A stretch of DNA of 64,000 nt, taken from contig SCFE01000075.1 of NCBI GenBank assembly GCA_004352715.1, positions 949,094-1,013,093 of the forward strand, in the 5' to 3' direction. Made by a program: the position numbers and the translations under genes. A model generated the notes under the pieces. It worked only from the letters and a program-made list of their open reading frames with translations. It was not told the DNA's origin and made no database searches. Of the stretch, positions 35,922-48,640 are shown piece after piece (the stretch's first letter is position 1; the number at the start of each line of letters is the position of its first letter). The stretch comes from Hofstenia miamia (taxonomy: Eukaryota > Xenacoelomorpha > Acoela).

Positions 35922-38900
35922 CAGAAATATAAATTTGCAATCTACTGATAAAAATTTTTTTGATTTTACATTATCAAAAAGTTTTTAACAAATTTACTGA
36001 AAAATCTATTTCTTTAAACAATTCAAGTATGAATATATTTCATATTCTTCAAACGCGATAAAAATCATAGTCAGTTAAAAATTTTATAAAAGGAGTGGAA
36101 CTGATTTGCATAATGCTGAATGGACAGTGCAAGAGATTTTTAAAGCATCCAATCAACGTTAAGCACGTATATGACCTTGCTGTCACTTAAGTAATCGACA
36201 ACTCTAGAAATTACAATTCACAAAATCTAAAAAATCTAAATCTGAAACGATTAACTAACATGTTAGATGTTCCGTCTGAATCAGTTAAGGGTAGCATGGC
36301 GATATGCACACCTCCCTACCAGACATGAGCATTGTGCACAGACTTGGCCCAAGCCCGCGCTGGTCCATTTAAATTAATGTTAACTTGACTAATTTAGTAC
36401 TCTTGCAAACTTTGTTTCTAATTTTTCAACTTACTAGCCTAAATTTGAGTATGTTAGACACTTGTAATAAAATGCAAGTTTTATTTTTTTGCAAAAAATT
36501 GTTTATAAATTACATTTCATTCATTGCATTTGTGCTAATTTGGATGGACTGTTGGTTATTAGCAAAGTATTTTTTTAATCATTTTTTGATAACTTATGCC
36601 CACACATGAACAAGGCCTTGGCCATAACCATTTATGGTCCAAAAGTATTTACAAAGTTCAAGTATGTTATATTTGCAACTCTATTTGAGTCACTTTATTC
36701 TATTTGATTGCAAACGTGAAATGCTAATTATATCAATGAAAATTTTGAAAGTTCTCAATTTTCTCTCTATATGTTAAATTGTACAACAGAATTTTGGCAA
36801 TTTAAAATTTCTTGGTCTTCAGAATGCAAAAATATCTCGTAATTACAAAACCAACCTATTTCTGTCTAATTTTGTCATTGCCCAATAGTTTTTCCAGCAG
36901 ATGTAGCAGGATACTTTCATATGCAACCTTGTTGTCAATACTCAAAGTTCACACGAAGAAGATAGGTTTATAAAGTTATCTTGTAAACAATCCCTTGATG
37001 TTATCATAGACCTTAGTGTATCTAAGTATCTATTAGAAGTAATGTATGTATGATTGTAGTATGTATAATGTAGTTGTATGATTGTGCTTACAAACGTTCT
37101 CTTTTGACATGATAGGGGAATTTATTTGGAAAGCTTCTGCGTGATACAAAAATCGAAAAAAACATGTAGTAGATGACCACGATTAAATAGGGTAACGGAT
37201 TTAAGATCCAGTCAAACTGACCTAAGATTTTGCATTTACATCAATCTAAGGTAAATTACAGCCATTTGAACAGATTTTACAGTATTTCAAAATTGACGGA
37301 TCCGTAATATTTGACTTAAAGTTCATATTGCAAAAAATGTTAATCGGGTCAACCCGGGTAACTGGGTAAAAAAATTCAAAATGAACATTGTCGCCGGGTC
37401 ACCTGATCGTAAAACTTGACCACTTTACAATTCTGCTGCATAGCCATATATGTATTCATGTAGCTCCCACTAATATTTGACATGCATAATATTTTGCCAC
37501 AACAACAGATTTTCTAAAATTACCACATCAGAATGATCCTTATATATATGTTTATATTATGGATTATTGATGGGTTGATATTTAATATTCTGTCAAACAC
37601 TCGGTAAGCATACCGCATGTAAATTGGTACTGACAAAATGGAATTAGAAATTAGAGAATAATTCATAGAATTCAGTTCCTTCAGTTCCTAACTCTCTTTC
37701 AAACATTACAGTGCTTCATTAGTTAGTTTGGAACACAAAATTATAAACTTAACCCAATATCTACATGTGTTACATTGAGGTAACAAATGGCTTTACCAAC
37801 ATTGCTAAAATTCATTCTTACCATAGCTAATGTTCAGATATTGGTGCGGTCGTGCACATGGACGTGTTATCGACATGTCACGAATTAAATGCGGAATAGA
37901 AAAAGGAGACAATTCTCTATGTTGTGTGTTTTCAGATTATTATATCTTCATTACTTCGAGGAAACCATCACAGATGTTGAAAAATTCCTAGTAGAATTAT
38001 AGCTAATGTATTTTGCTAAATTATAATTAATTATAATAATTATTCAATATTAGAAATTCCCAAGCTTTGTATTTTACCAAACAAATATTTTTGCTTACAA
38101 GAATTTGCATTTTTCAAAACGAGGTAACAGGTATTTTAGTCAAGTCTTTTTCTAGATAATCTTAATTCATTTTAGTTTTGCATTCTTTGAATTTAACAAT
38201 TTTCTAAAAACCGAACGTGTTACAACAAAATGCTTGTTAAATGAAAAAATTGTATAACTTCGACACTGCCTTGTAGATTTCTTCTAGGTATATCCCATAA
38301 TCGTTATTGATATACTAATTGATGAATACTGAACATGCAATATGATCTCTTAGAAACTTCATTACTTAATTGCAATTAGTAGATTAGAGAAGGTTGGAAA
38401 AACAATATATTAATTTGTTATAATGCTGATGAATTCAAGAGATAGTAATAATGAAATCAAATATCATGCATATCAATCTGAAGAAATAATCCCATTTGAA
38501 ACATACCTTTTATAATTTCATTATATTTGATAAAAGAGTATAAACTGTCTTATAAAAAAAATTAGTGTTAAAACTAGTATTGATTAAACCTCCGAAAGTG
38601 TGAACAGCTGTTGAGAATTCTTTTAATTAATCTAATTAGCATATCTATTGTTACTTAGAGAAATGTTGTTCATAATTAATACTGCGCAAAACTAATGTAT
38701 ATTAATATAGCAAATTGTAGAATTTTCTCTGAAAATTTCATTGAAACAGAAAAAGGAGAAAAATATATTGACAATTTTGTGATAAAATTATTAAATTATC
38801 ATTGGGATATTTAATAACATAAGTGAACAAACACCAATAAAATTGAAGCTTCATTATTCTTCTTGTGCAGGTATATACTGCTGTATTCTCTTTGGTACAC

Positions 38901-38950
38901 TGAATTCTTGTTCCCTACAATACAGTAAGAGGTCTCAAATCGGCAGAATT
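35922..38950. other. Intergenic sequence, no gene recognised
   Basis: The segment 37190-37435 is enriched in GGGTCA/GGGTAA words (for example gggtcaacccgggtaactgg), another self-similar CpG-word cluster, with a possible right end ...ttctg near 37434. No coding region is supported. Confidence 0.5.
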
Positions 38951-39652
38951 AACATTTATAAATATTATTAATGTTGTAGCATTCATAATATGCATTGAAT
39001 TTGTGATTAACCTTTAATAATCACATTTAGTGATATTTTCTATAAGAAAGTAAGCACTTATAACTCAGAAGTAATAAAGATATTGGAAATCTGAAACCAA
39101 TAGAGAACATGGTTGTAATATTTACAAAAACAAAATATTTGAGCTTAGTTGTTCTGGCACCTTATTATTCAAACATTATCAAAAGCACTAGAAGCATTTC
39201 AATATTGGGTGGGTAAGATTTCTATCTGGGTAAAATGACAACACAATAAATCAAGGGGCAATATTTTGTTAATTTTTCAGTGCAAAACTGCTTTTCCTAC
39301 TTTATAGAAACATTAACACATACATTCTTTCTGATCTACTCACAATAGATTTATATTTTCATTGAAAACATTTTTTTATTAAAGGTATATCATCAGTGTG
39401 TGCAACAAATGTAATGACTATTTACAACAAAGTTTCTATGGTCACAACTGCAGACATTGTCATTCAAAATTACTTTCATATCTATCAAATCAACAATCTC
39501 TGGATACATGGGTTATTCTCAATTGAGTAATGAGTGCTCACAAATAAGTCATTAATCACCATAGTAACAGAACTAAGTGAATAACCTGTGATACCATCAC
39601 TCTTGCATCATTTTTCCCAATAACAAACAGATAAGGCACTATCAGTTTCCTT

Positions 39653-40500
39653 TTACCTTAAAAATAGCATTAAGGACTGCACTTGAGATTTGAGTTGTGG
39701 TACATTAATGCTGTTGTCATACTGTCTAGACCCCAGCTCATTCTCTGAATCATCTAACTGTTTGCCATTCCAACAATTAACTATGATATTTTTAGCATCA
39801 ATGAGAACAGGCAGTACTTTGCCAGAAATTTTCTTCTCCAGACAGTTTACTGCATTGTAGAACACTGCATAGTAATCTGCTTAATGCTTTTCTTCTGGTA
39901 TTGTGAATTGGTAAGGCTCCAATAACTGTAATCAATTTGTAGCATGCGCATTTCTTGGTTGCTCAAACAGCATTCAACTTGTTCACCAATTTTCTCACAT
40001 TTGATTGAAGGCATCATCTATGTGGGGCCTCCTTTCTTCCATAGAATGGTATCCTATTATCTTAATAGGTTTGTACCTCTTTACCAATTTTGTAGTTATT
40101 GGGAGTGCCCTATGCTAAAATAATCCATTATTAGAATTTCCACTTTCTTTGTAGGATTAAGTACTGGAATGTAAGCAACACAGTCATTGACATTGCATAT
40201 ACTACTGGGTATTGTTATATGCTTCAGGTTTATCCTTTTATGTGCATTATCATAATTTGCAATTTAGACTCATTTATTTTGATTAATATCATTTGAGACT
40301 TGTCAATTTGAAATTTGAAGTATTGTTGCTGTCTTGTCAGCAAATTTTGGCAGGAGTTTGCAATTTGATTTAGATCTGTTGGCTGAAATCTCTTGCAGAC
40401 CCTCAATTGGAATTTTTATTTTGCAGTTCTTTGTTGTGTATTTCTTCATGGCTGAAGCATCTCAATTTCAATAAGAAAGGCTGTCTCTTTTGACCCATAT
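39653..40500 (-). pseudogene. Degenerate coding sequence, possibly retroelement-derived
   Basis: On the minus strand, interrupted frames encode protein-like stretches. Examples are 'LKHITIPSSICNVNDC' and 'VAYIPVLNPTKKVEIL' near 40130-40220, then a stretch through 'FYNAVNCLEKKISGKVLPVL' and 'IDAKNIIVNCWNGKQL' near 39860-39750, ending at 39653. The '...IPVLNPT...' segment resembles the linker between protease and RT in some LTR retroelements; that is a weak inference. Most stops look like CpG or C-to-T decay. A further minus-strand frame at 43328-43531 may belong to the same relic. I cannot assign a family. Confidence 0.35.
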
Positions 40501-41785
40501 TTGACTACAGGGTTATTATTCACCCCAATAAAAAGAGTGCAATTGATAATGCCCTTTTTCCTTAATTATTTGTTTACCTTTCAATACTTTTTATTGCTTC
40601 AGGTATCATTCTGGCAGCTTCAACAAGTAGAACTTCTTATTAAGACAAGGCACTTTTATCACAGTTCAAGATAGTTAAAATTAATTTGCCATTGACTACA
40701 TAGGATTCAAAATTTTTATATTTTGATACCCTGAATTACTTTGCATAAAAGGGAGCTTTATTTCCATTAATAAATTTTTGGAAACATGAGAACAATCTAA
40801 CAGTAATATTATTTAATATTATAAAGGGTGATGAACCACCCCATTGTCAAATACATCACCATTTGATTTTTATCACTTTAGACATTTACCTCTCCAACCA
40901 TTGAAAAATATACCTGATAAGTGAGAGAAATCCACTAATTATTGTGCTTCTAATATCTTCATCCTCCCTCCTGACACTCAAAAATTTGAAATGTCTGGTG
41001 ATGACAGTGGAGAAGAAGACAATGTGGCTATCAATAACTTACTTTCTGTGTTTAGTTGGAGAGCATGGCTGAGACTGACATATATGTGTACCTTGATGAC
41101 TGTGATGAGGTTGTAATTTGGATAATTACAGTAAAATCCCTTCCAACTTATTTCACAAGTATGATAAAGCTCACCTACCAGATTGGGTTGCTGAGCCATA
41201 TTGGACTTCTATGAGTCTTTTCAAACAGCTATTTGATAGATGCATTTACTTGATTTTCAAGTGTTGTCAGAAGTACTCAAGTTCTAAGAGCATCCAAAAT
41301 TTGGAATCTGAAAAGAATGGAGCAAAACCCTTTTTAAGTGCTATTATTAAGTGGATACACATCAGTCTATAATGAATACTATACTGGGACAAGAACTACG
41401 ATATGCAAATTGGAATCCTTGGAGCAATTTCTGAAATTTTTATATTTGAAAAATGAAAATTGCAAAGCTTAATATACAATGCTTAAGAAAGTTTGACCAT
41501 ATATCATACTAAATCTTTTCTACCCACCTAGTCTTATATTTATAAAAGGAAATTAAATTTTCATTTAATTTAATGATGTTCTTAGCAAAAGCATTCACAC
41601 ACTGATAACATTCCAAAAATCATTACCCATTGTCAGGTCATATTCTAGCATGTTGAGTTTTGTCAATCACAATTAATGGTTGCAGAAACTTTGTGTTGCA
41701 TATTGCTATTGGTACATCCTTCAGCATGTGAATTTCCACCATATCTTCTTTGTTGTTTTTTGGTCAATCATATTGTCATAAGGAT

Positions 41786-42002
41786 CAGGGGCATATGCAG
41801 GATTTTCTGATGGGGGACATCATTGTCAGTACCTAATTTTTGAAAATATTGATAAAATAGACCCTACAAAATGCATTTCACAATCCTAAATTTTAAATTT
41901 TTCATTTTTTTACGAATTTTTTTTTGATTTATCCAGTCAAAATCAAATTTGAAAACCTGACAGAGGGGACATTCCACCATGTCCCCCCTGTGTATACCAC
42001 TG
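41786..42002. mobile_element. hAT-type MITE with perfect 8-bp target duplication (217 bp)
   Basis: The ends are imperfect inverted repeats: left caggggcatatgcagg, right (reverse complement) cagtggtatacacagg, each followed by a GGGGGACAT-like stretch. The element is flanked by ataaggat at 41778-41785 and an identical ataaggat at 42003-42010. Both termini look like CpG-decayed versions of CAGTGGCGTA-type hAT ends. It sits inside the CpG desert and has itself lost CpG. Confidence 0.85.
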
Positions 42003-44422
42003 ATAAGGATTGGAATAAGTTGACATATATATCTTATCATTGCTTTCAAGCAGTTGCTTGGAATTTACTGCTTCTTCAATGATCACACAGCTATCATCTG
42101 TTGCATTGACTTAATTTTCAACTGCAATGCAAGTAATCAGGTAATACATGACAAATATTTGAAAACAAATTAAATTGAAAGGAATTATTAATATTAGCAA
42201 TCATGGTCATAATATGGCATATCTTGGACATGCAGGTATAGATCCTTTCTCTTTTGCTTTAAATTTGTTCATCAAGATCATTTTATATTGGTTGTGGATG
42301 ATATCTGACTCATAAAACTGTTTGAAGGCATCAATCAAGAAATTGTATAAATGCTTGAGTGTAATATCTATTACAATATTGTTAAGCATTGTCTGTCAAA
42401 CATAAAAGGAATCTTTCTGCTGTAGTGAACTCAAAATTAATTATCCATTTTGAAATGTTGGTTTGGATAGATAAACTTTTCCTTTGAATTTTTATAGCTG
42501 AGTTACATAGCATTGGTGCACTCTAAGCCCTCAGAGAATATAGACTTCAAATTTAGGTCTCTGTTCTACTCTTAATTTGGACAGTAATGTTTGCAATTTG
42601 TTATCATGTATTTGATCCACTTTTTCAAACATTGATATTGCTAAATACTCTTTGCTTAGTGATTAATCATGTTTTTAACTGGCTACTGATTCAGTTTCTA
42701 GTATTTTAACTGGAGATTGTCTTACTGAAGCTGGTGGTTCATCTTAGGTTATTATCTTCAGATGTTCTCATTTTAATGTGATTAAGTCAAGAAAGCACCT
42801 ATATAATATCTCAATTTTTCTCTGATTTTCTACATTGTTTCTTTTTGCTCTGGAACCTGCTTTAATAATAGATTATTCTGTTGTCACTGATCTGCATTCT
42901 GTTACTTCAGTTTATTTATCATTACATCTAGGCACTGGTTAATCAATCTAAGTGTGGATACTACCTTCTCATTTTCAGAATTATCTTTGGATGTATTAGT
43001 CTGATTCTCATTCTTACATCACAAGCTTGAATTCTGGGCTCTGAATTTCATGTGTTGTGTTGCTTGCTAAGATTATTTTGATATCTAGTTTCATGTTTTT
43101 TATTCTTCTGAATTGGAATGTGAATTGTCTTTTCCTAATTTTAATTATTTGTAAATTACAGGCATTCATTTCTTTGTTTAAGTGCTTCTGAATATTTTCT
43201 GAGCTTGTTGTAGCAAAGCAACATTTCTTTTAGAATCTAGTAATATCTAGTTTATGATGAGGAAGTTTGTAGTCTGTTTTTGAAATAAGTCTTTAGAATG
43301 ATGCAACCAACATTAAGCTAATACTATTCAGTAATACCTTTGCTGTTCTTTGTCTAACTTTTCCACCTTTGAAATCAAAATATTCTTTGAAGTTTTCAAC
43401 ATATTTGAGGTGTGGTTAATGTCTTTTATTTCAATATCCTTTTTGATTGATTTATTGTTCCTGTGATGATAACTTCTTAGCTCATTTGTACAGATCAAGT
43501 TAAAGCTGTGGTAGCCACCACATAATGGCATGTACTTGTTACATGAGCTTGAAAATCATCATAGTAGTTGCCAGGCTAGCAAACATGACTGTTGTATTCT
43601 CACATAACATCTGATTTCTTGTAAAGAATGCCCTAATTTGCTCTTATATGCCACTTATTAACCACTTAACCTAACTTGATGTATTTGTGGCCTTAATATT
43701 AAAAGCATCAAGCACTTTGTTCACTTAAAGAACTATGCTATTCACTCACAACAACTGCAGTAAAATAATTTTTTTCAATACATTCTTTTTACTATTAAAC
43801 AAGGAATATTTTTATTTAAAAATGTTAAGCTTTTTGCAATAACAATTTGTTATTGTTACTGTTTAATTATCAAAACAATTCTAAGATGAACAGTTAGTGC
43901 TTCTAGTGTTAAAGGAAATGAAGTATGCAGCAAGGTGTTACAAAGTTTTTTAAAGAAGGAAGCTAGTTTCCCTTTTCTCCCTTAAGCTCTGATTTAGTTA
44001 TTATCATAAACTGTAGTGGGTCATAATTCCCTGCATGTAATTTTATGGGTTGATTAGTATAACAAAACATATGAAACTTTGCTTAGCTGACATTAGAAGC
44101 TTACTTAATCTAGAAAACTTTTTAAATGCCCTTCTTGTTTTATTCACAACTGCTTGTTTGGTAATCAGTATTAAAAATGCCCTAACAGAGTGAATCAATG
44201 AACTATTAGTACACTATGACTGAATGTAAAATTCTGGTTCAGTCTTTGGTATAACTAATAAATTCTTAGCTTAATAGTTCTCACCAACTTTACAACTTTT
44301 TTAACAACATGATTACAGAAAACTCTTGAAGAAAGAAGTTGGCATCCCTTTACAGATAAAAGTAAAGTAAAAACAATACTGTCCAACTACTTAGTAACAA
44401 GTGTAGAGTCACTTGTGGTCAT

Positions 44423-44939
44423 TGTGCCCACTTAATTTTTGAAATTTTCAGTGATCTCAGTATGATGTACTTTTATATCTGAGCATGAAGCAAAAGTAAT
44501 GTCCCCTTGATTGGTGCTAACATGTTATTACTCAATTTAATTTGCAAGGGAAAATGCAATGTTTAAGTTTGTAAACAAGACAGGTAAAAATCATGATTTT
44601 GTATAAATATGAGAGCAACTGTAGGGATTGATCAATAGAGTTTAACTCACTTAAAACTCAGTTTGCTTTTTCTTTACCATTATCTCTGGTTTTACATTAT
44701 GTTGATAATAATAATTGTGTAAGTTTCCAGCAACCATTTGAGAGTCACTCTTCTGTGCTGGGTCGACAAATAGCACTCAGACAGTTAGAGCCCAAATCAA
44801 GGACAGCATTAAGTTATTACTATGGTTACGTGTAGATATAATAAACCTCTTGTTTGAATTCAACATGGACATGCACTTATAATTTCTTATACTGTGATGG
44901 TAATATACCATTGGTTAGCACTTATGCATGGCAATTACA
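44423..44939 (+). repeat. 5' LTR of the Ty3/gypsy element
   Basis: It begins tgtgcccacttaattttt and ends ...gcaattaca, and is matched over its whole length by 52059-52574 with roughly 30 differences (about 5-6%), many of them C/T or G/A changes. It contains a TATA-like tgtataaatatgag near 44600. The TG...CA ends fit an LTR. I could not find a convincing target duplication or a tRNA-like primer site directly after it. Confidence 0.85.
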
Positions 44940-45175
44940 TGCTATTATTTAGTGAGCTGAGAGATAAGAAAACAACTGAGAGGTTTATCATGTATTGAGC
45001 TAGACAATAAATTATGAGGCAAATAGTGTTGGATGGTTTATTCAAGTTTATGAGCTTCTCTCTTTTGGATAGCACTTTGGCTGGAAGCCATACAAATTAG
45101 CCATCCTGGATGTTTTCTTTCTAAGCAGTTACTAGTTACATGGATGAATTACCAATGTTTTCTATGTGTTTATTA

Positions 45176-45260
45176 CTTGTTAGAATCAGGGCTCCTCTGA
45201 GATGGTCAATCTTGTAACCTTCTGCCATGACATTAAGTTTCCCAGTGCTGTTCTAGTTCC
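45176..45260. repeat. Sequence related to 60017-60110
   Basis: Words such as ttgttagaatcaggg, then aaccttc-gcc and tgacattaagtt, recur in the same order and orientation near 60017-60110. The shared block is probably the end of an LTR and its adjoining leader from one retroelement family, present at both loci. Confidence 0.6.
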
Positions 45261-45600
45261 AGCACCTGATTCTACATGCTGACCCTGACATGATCCTGAA
45301 CTGTCACCCAAGGTTCTAAATTTGTTTTTCTTATTTTGTCTTTGTGTTGTTACATGTTGGATTTATTACCAAGTACTACTGTGTCTGTACCAATTTGGTG
45401 TTGCTGCTGTTCTGTTAACTATTGTTGTCATATTAGTTGGGAGTGCTCCCAAATTTTGATGGATTTTTCTAATAATTTTTACTTTCTTCCTTGTATTCTA
45501 GTCATACTGTTGTTTTTTCTCCTTGTGGGACTCCCTTGTGGAGTATCCCCTGCACAAGCATTGGTAGCCTGAATGTTACCCTTGTGCCATTGGATCATTA

Positions 45601-47060
45601 GTGAATTTGTCTTTACCTACTTCCACCAGCCAAACTTCTCCCATGAATCACCATCAGATGCTAGACACTCTTAATGCTCCACCAATTCCTGCTCATTCTT
45701 CCAGAGACCCAATGCAACAATTGGATGCTCAGACCCTCAAAATTAAAAGTCTAAAACAGTATCTGTCTCAGCAAGTGGCCATGAGAATTGAAAGCAAAAG
45801 ATGTATTGAATCTTTGCAAGCTGAGCTAAACACTCAGCATGTTGAGTATCAATGCATGGAAGGGAAAATGTTGGAAGCAATCATAGCATTAGAACTTCAA
45901 ATTAGTCAAATTAGTGTGCTTAACCCTACAGTCAATGTTACATCTCTCAAAGTTCCACTAGTTATATTACTTGTGGTGTATTAGATGAGGTCTTAGATGC
46001 CTTTAGTGAAAAGTTAACTAATCAATTTGCTCAGATGCTATCCTCCCAATGAGATTGTCAACCACTGCTCTATGAAACTTCTGTGACACCCCAGTCTGCC
46101 TCATTGGCTACATCAATTGTAAATTGTAATCCTACCTTTACACAATTGTCTATGACTCCTGTGTCAACTTTGTCCATAGTGGCCATGCTGATTCACCTCC
46201 ATGGGTTGCATCAAATTTTAATGGCTCCTATTAATACTATGGTTGTACCTATGATTGCTGAGCCTATCATATCTGGAAGTCCCCAACTCAGTACACCTAT
46301 TGGGTCCATGATGAATAGCTGGCCATAGTTTACTAAGTTTATTCTTCCTCTGGAACCCAGTAGTTGACAAGAAATTTCTTAAAAAGCACTTGGAGTTTTC
46401 AAAGTTCATTAGTCATAATGAAAAAGTATCAAATTCTTTTGATGAATGGTTTTTTCTGTTCAAACTAACAATGAAACAATATTGTAATATGCAAGACATT
46501 GCTGTATCCCAGTTTCCATTGTATCTCCAAGGTTTGGCTTACAACAAATATATGATGCTAGATTGTGAAACCAAAACCAATTATCAATTGCTCATGGGTT
46601 ATTTTGAAGTTAACACATAAAGCACCAATATAAGAATCTGCTGTGTGAGATGTCTTTTAAAAAGGGTGACAATGTCAGCAATTACATCACCCAAGTAGAA
46701 TGATTGTTTCATTTCAGCAACTTGTCCCCTAAATATTCCAGGCATGATCTCTTTTCATATCTTTGTCACAGTTTCCCTCAGTATATTTGTAGTCATCTAG
46801 AGTGGAAGTGCAACCCCTGAAGATGATCTTCATACTATAATTTGAAAAGCTATTAGCATGGTCTACTTAATCCATAACTTGACTCAGATCAATCAGGATG
46901 TTAGTGGAATGAAAATGAAGTCTGAGCTTGGTAATTTTAAGTTAAAGGAGAGTCTATCTAGTGCTCCTCCCCTGAAGAAAGACTTTGACCCTTCTGCAGT
47001 CCTGTGTTTATCAATGTAAACAAAAGGGCCATCTGAGAACTAATTGTAGTACTGCCATTC
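45601..47060 (+). pseudogene. gag-like region of the gypsy element
   Basis: An open stretch at 45601-45984 (127 codons) includes a long helical segment. A second frame at 46390-46620 reads 'FSKFISHNEKVSNSFDEWFF', like a retrotransposon capsid start. Near 47005-47047 there is a C-x2-C-x4-H-x4-C zinc knuckle, broken by a frame change at the first Cys. Stops between the frames make this a pseudogene. Capsid identity is inferred from position and the knuckle. Confidence 0.6.
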
Positions 47061-47189
47061 AAATAATGGCTGACAGAGTTGGGTTTTTGATTGACAAACC
47101 CAAAACTAACAATGATATCATTGATCTCATCAAGCCTTTAAACTAGCTGGAGTGCTGCCTTCTGACAACTGAGCACAGGACCTTCTTAT

Positions 47190-47830
47190 GATCACCAACA
47201 TGATGAAAAAGAATGTGATTCCTGTTGAAGTTAATGGAAGCTTAGTGCATGTGACCATGGACACCAGGGCATCAGCCTTGATCATTAGCAATTAATGGCA
47301 TTGGACCCTTCAGTCATTCATTTGATCAATGGTTCAGGGAACAAGACTCCCTCAAAGGAAGAGTCTGTGATGTAGAAATTAGAACCAACCAATAACTTTT
47401 TCAAATAGATTTAGTTGTGGTAGATATTTACAACCAACCACTGCCATATGACATAATTTTAGGAAGTGATTTCCTAGAATGTAATGTGTTTGTGATAGAT
47501 TATGGAAATAATACAATATCAATTAAAGATCACAAAGTCATGCAATTAACTGCTATTCCTGAGAAGGAAATTTCCTTCCAGTTCACTGAGCCTGCCATCC
47601 TTGAAGTGTGACACTGGACAAGAGCCATGGTATTCACAGACAGCCACTACAGTGGTGACATTTTGATTTCTGGGAAAAAAGGGAGCTACCATAAATGTGT
47701 TAATTTTTCACCTGTTTTATATCATGTAAAGAATGGGAAGACTTATATTACAATTCTAAACAGCTCCAAGTTTCCCATCTGCTTCAACATGTCACAACTG
47801 GAAATTGTCACTATTCCTGTTTAAATAGAA
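47190..47830 (+). pseudogene. Retropepsin-like protease region of the gypsy element
   Basis: 'VTMDTRASALIIS' (about 47249-47287) stands where the catalytic D-(S/T)-G-A is expected, with the Gly replaced by Arg. 'YDIILGSDFLECN' (about 47447-47485) is the typical I-L-G-x-D-F-L motif that closes the protease fold. The frame stops at 47609-47611 and again at 47822-47824. Confidence 0.75.
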
Positions 47831-47979
47831 AATATGAACACAGCCTGTTTATCAATCTGTTACTAGCGAATCACATCCACACCTCAATGAGGTGGAACTT
47901 CAGTCATTGATTAACTTTCTAAAAAGCAAAAGCAAAGTCTTCAACTATGGAGCCATCAGTGTGGGGCAGGCAATCAAAG

Positions 47980-48640
47980 AGGAACACACAATTGATATAA
48001 AGCACAACAACCCTTATCACCTCCCAGTACAATGAGTCTCTGAAAATCTGAAGGAAGAATATGAAAAGATCTTAAGTGATCTCATTGAAAGTGGGATTAT
48101 ACAAGGGAGTAGCAGTCCCTACACTGCTCTGACTGTCTTCATTAAACAAGGGGAGAAATATTGCTTGTGTATCAACTTTTGAAAGTTAAACAATGTGACA
48201 ATCAAAGATGCATATCCTCTCCCATGAATTGAGGATTTATTGTACAATGCCAGCTGATATAAGTTTTTCTCATGCCTCAACTTATGTAAGGCCTATTAGC
48301 AGGTTCTGATGAGATTGTCAGACATCCAAAAAAGTGCTTTTATTATGTGGTATGGATTATATAAGTGGAAGTATATGGCCTTTGGGTCTGCAATGCCCCT
48401 GCCACCTTCCAGCAATACATAACCAAAGTCTTGAAGAATAACACAAATGTGTTGGAACCTAGCATTTCTGCCTACATTGATGATATTTTGGTGGCTAGAG
48501 ATACCTTCCCCAAGCATTTGGACAAATTACAGTGAAAACTCAATCTGTTGCAAAATGTGGGATTTAAGGTGAATGGAAACAAATGTGCATTAGGTCAGAA
48601 CTAAGTTACATTTTCAGGGTGAGTAATTGAGCCTGGGAAG
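47980..48640 (+). pseudogene. Reverse transcriptase of the gypsy element
   Basis: Successive segments match Ty3/gypsy RT. 'LIESGIIQGSSSPYTAL' is near 48085. A K-L-N-N-V-T motif and 'DAYPLP' followed by a TGA lie near 48180-48230. 'SAYIDDILVARD' at about 48469-48504 contains the catalytic YIDD box intact. Several TGA stops occur where Arg (CGA) is expected from the family, consistent with CpG decay. Two frame changes lie in the 48300-48420 interval. Confidence 0.85.

Noticed and set aside
44401-44422. Target-site duplication for the gypsy element
   Set aside because: Flanks (gtcat before the 5' LTR, tgcca after the 3' LTR) do not match, so none is claimed.
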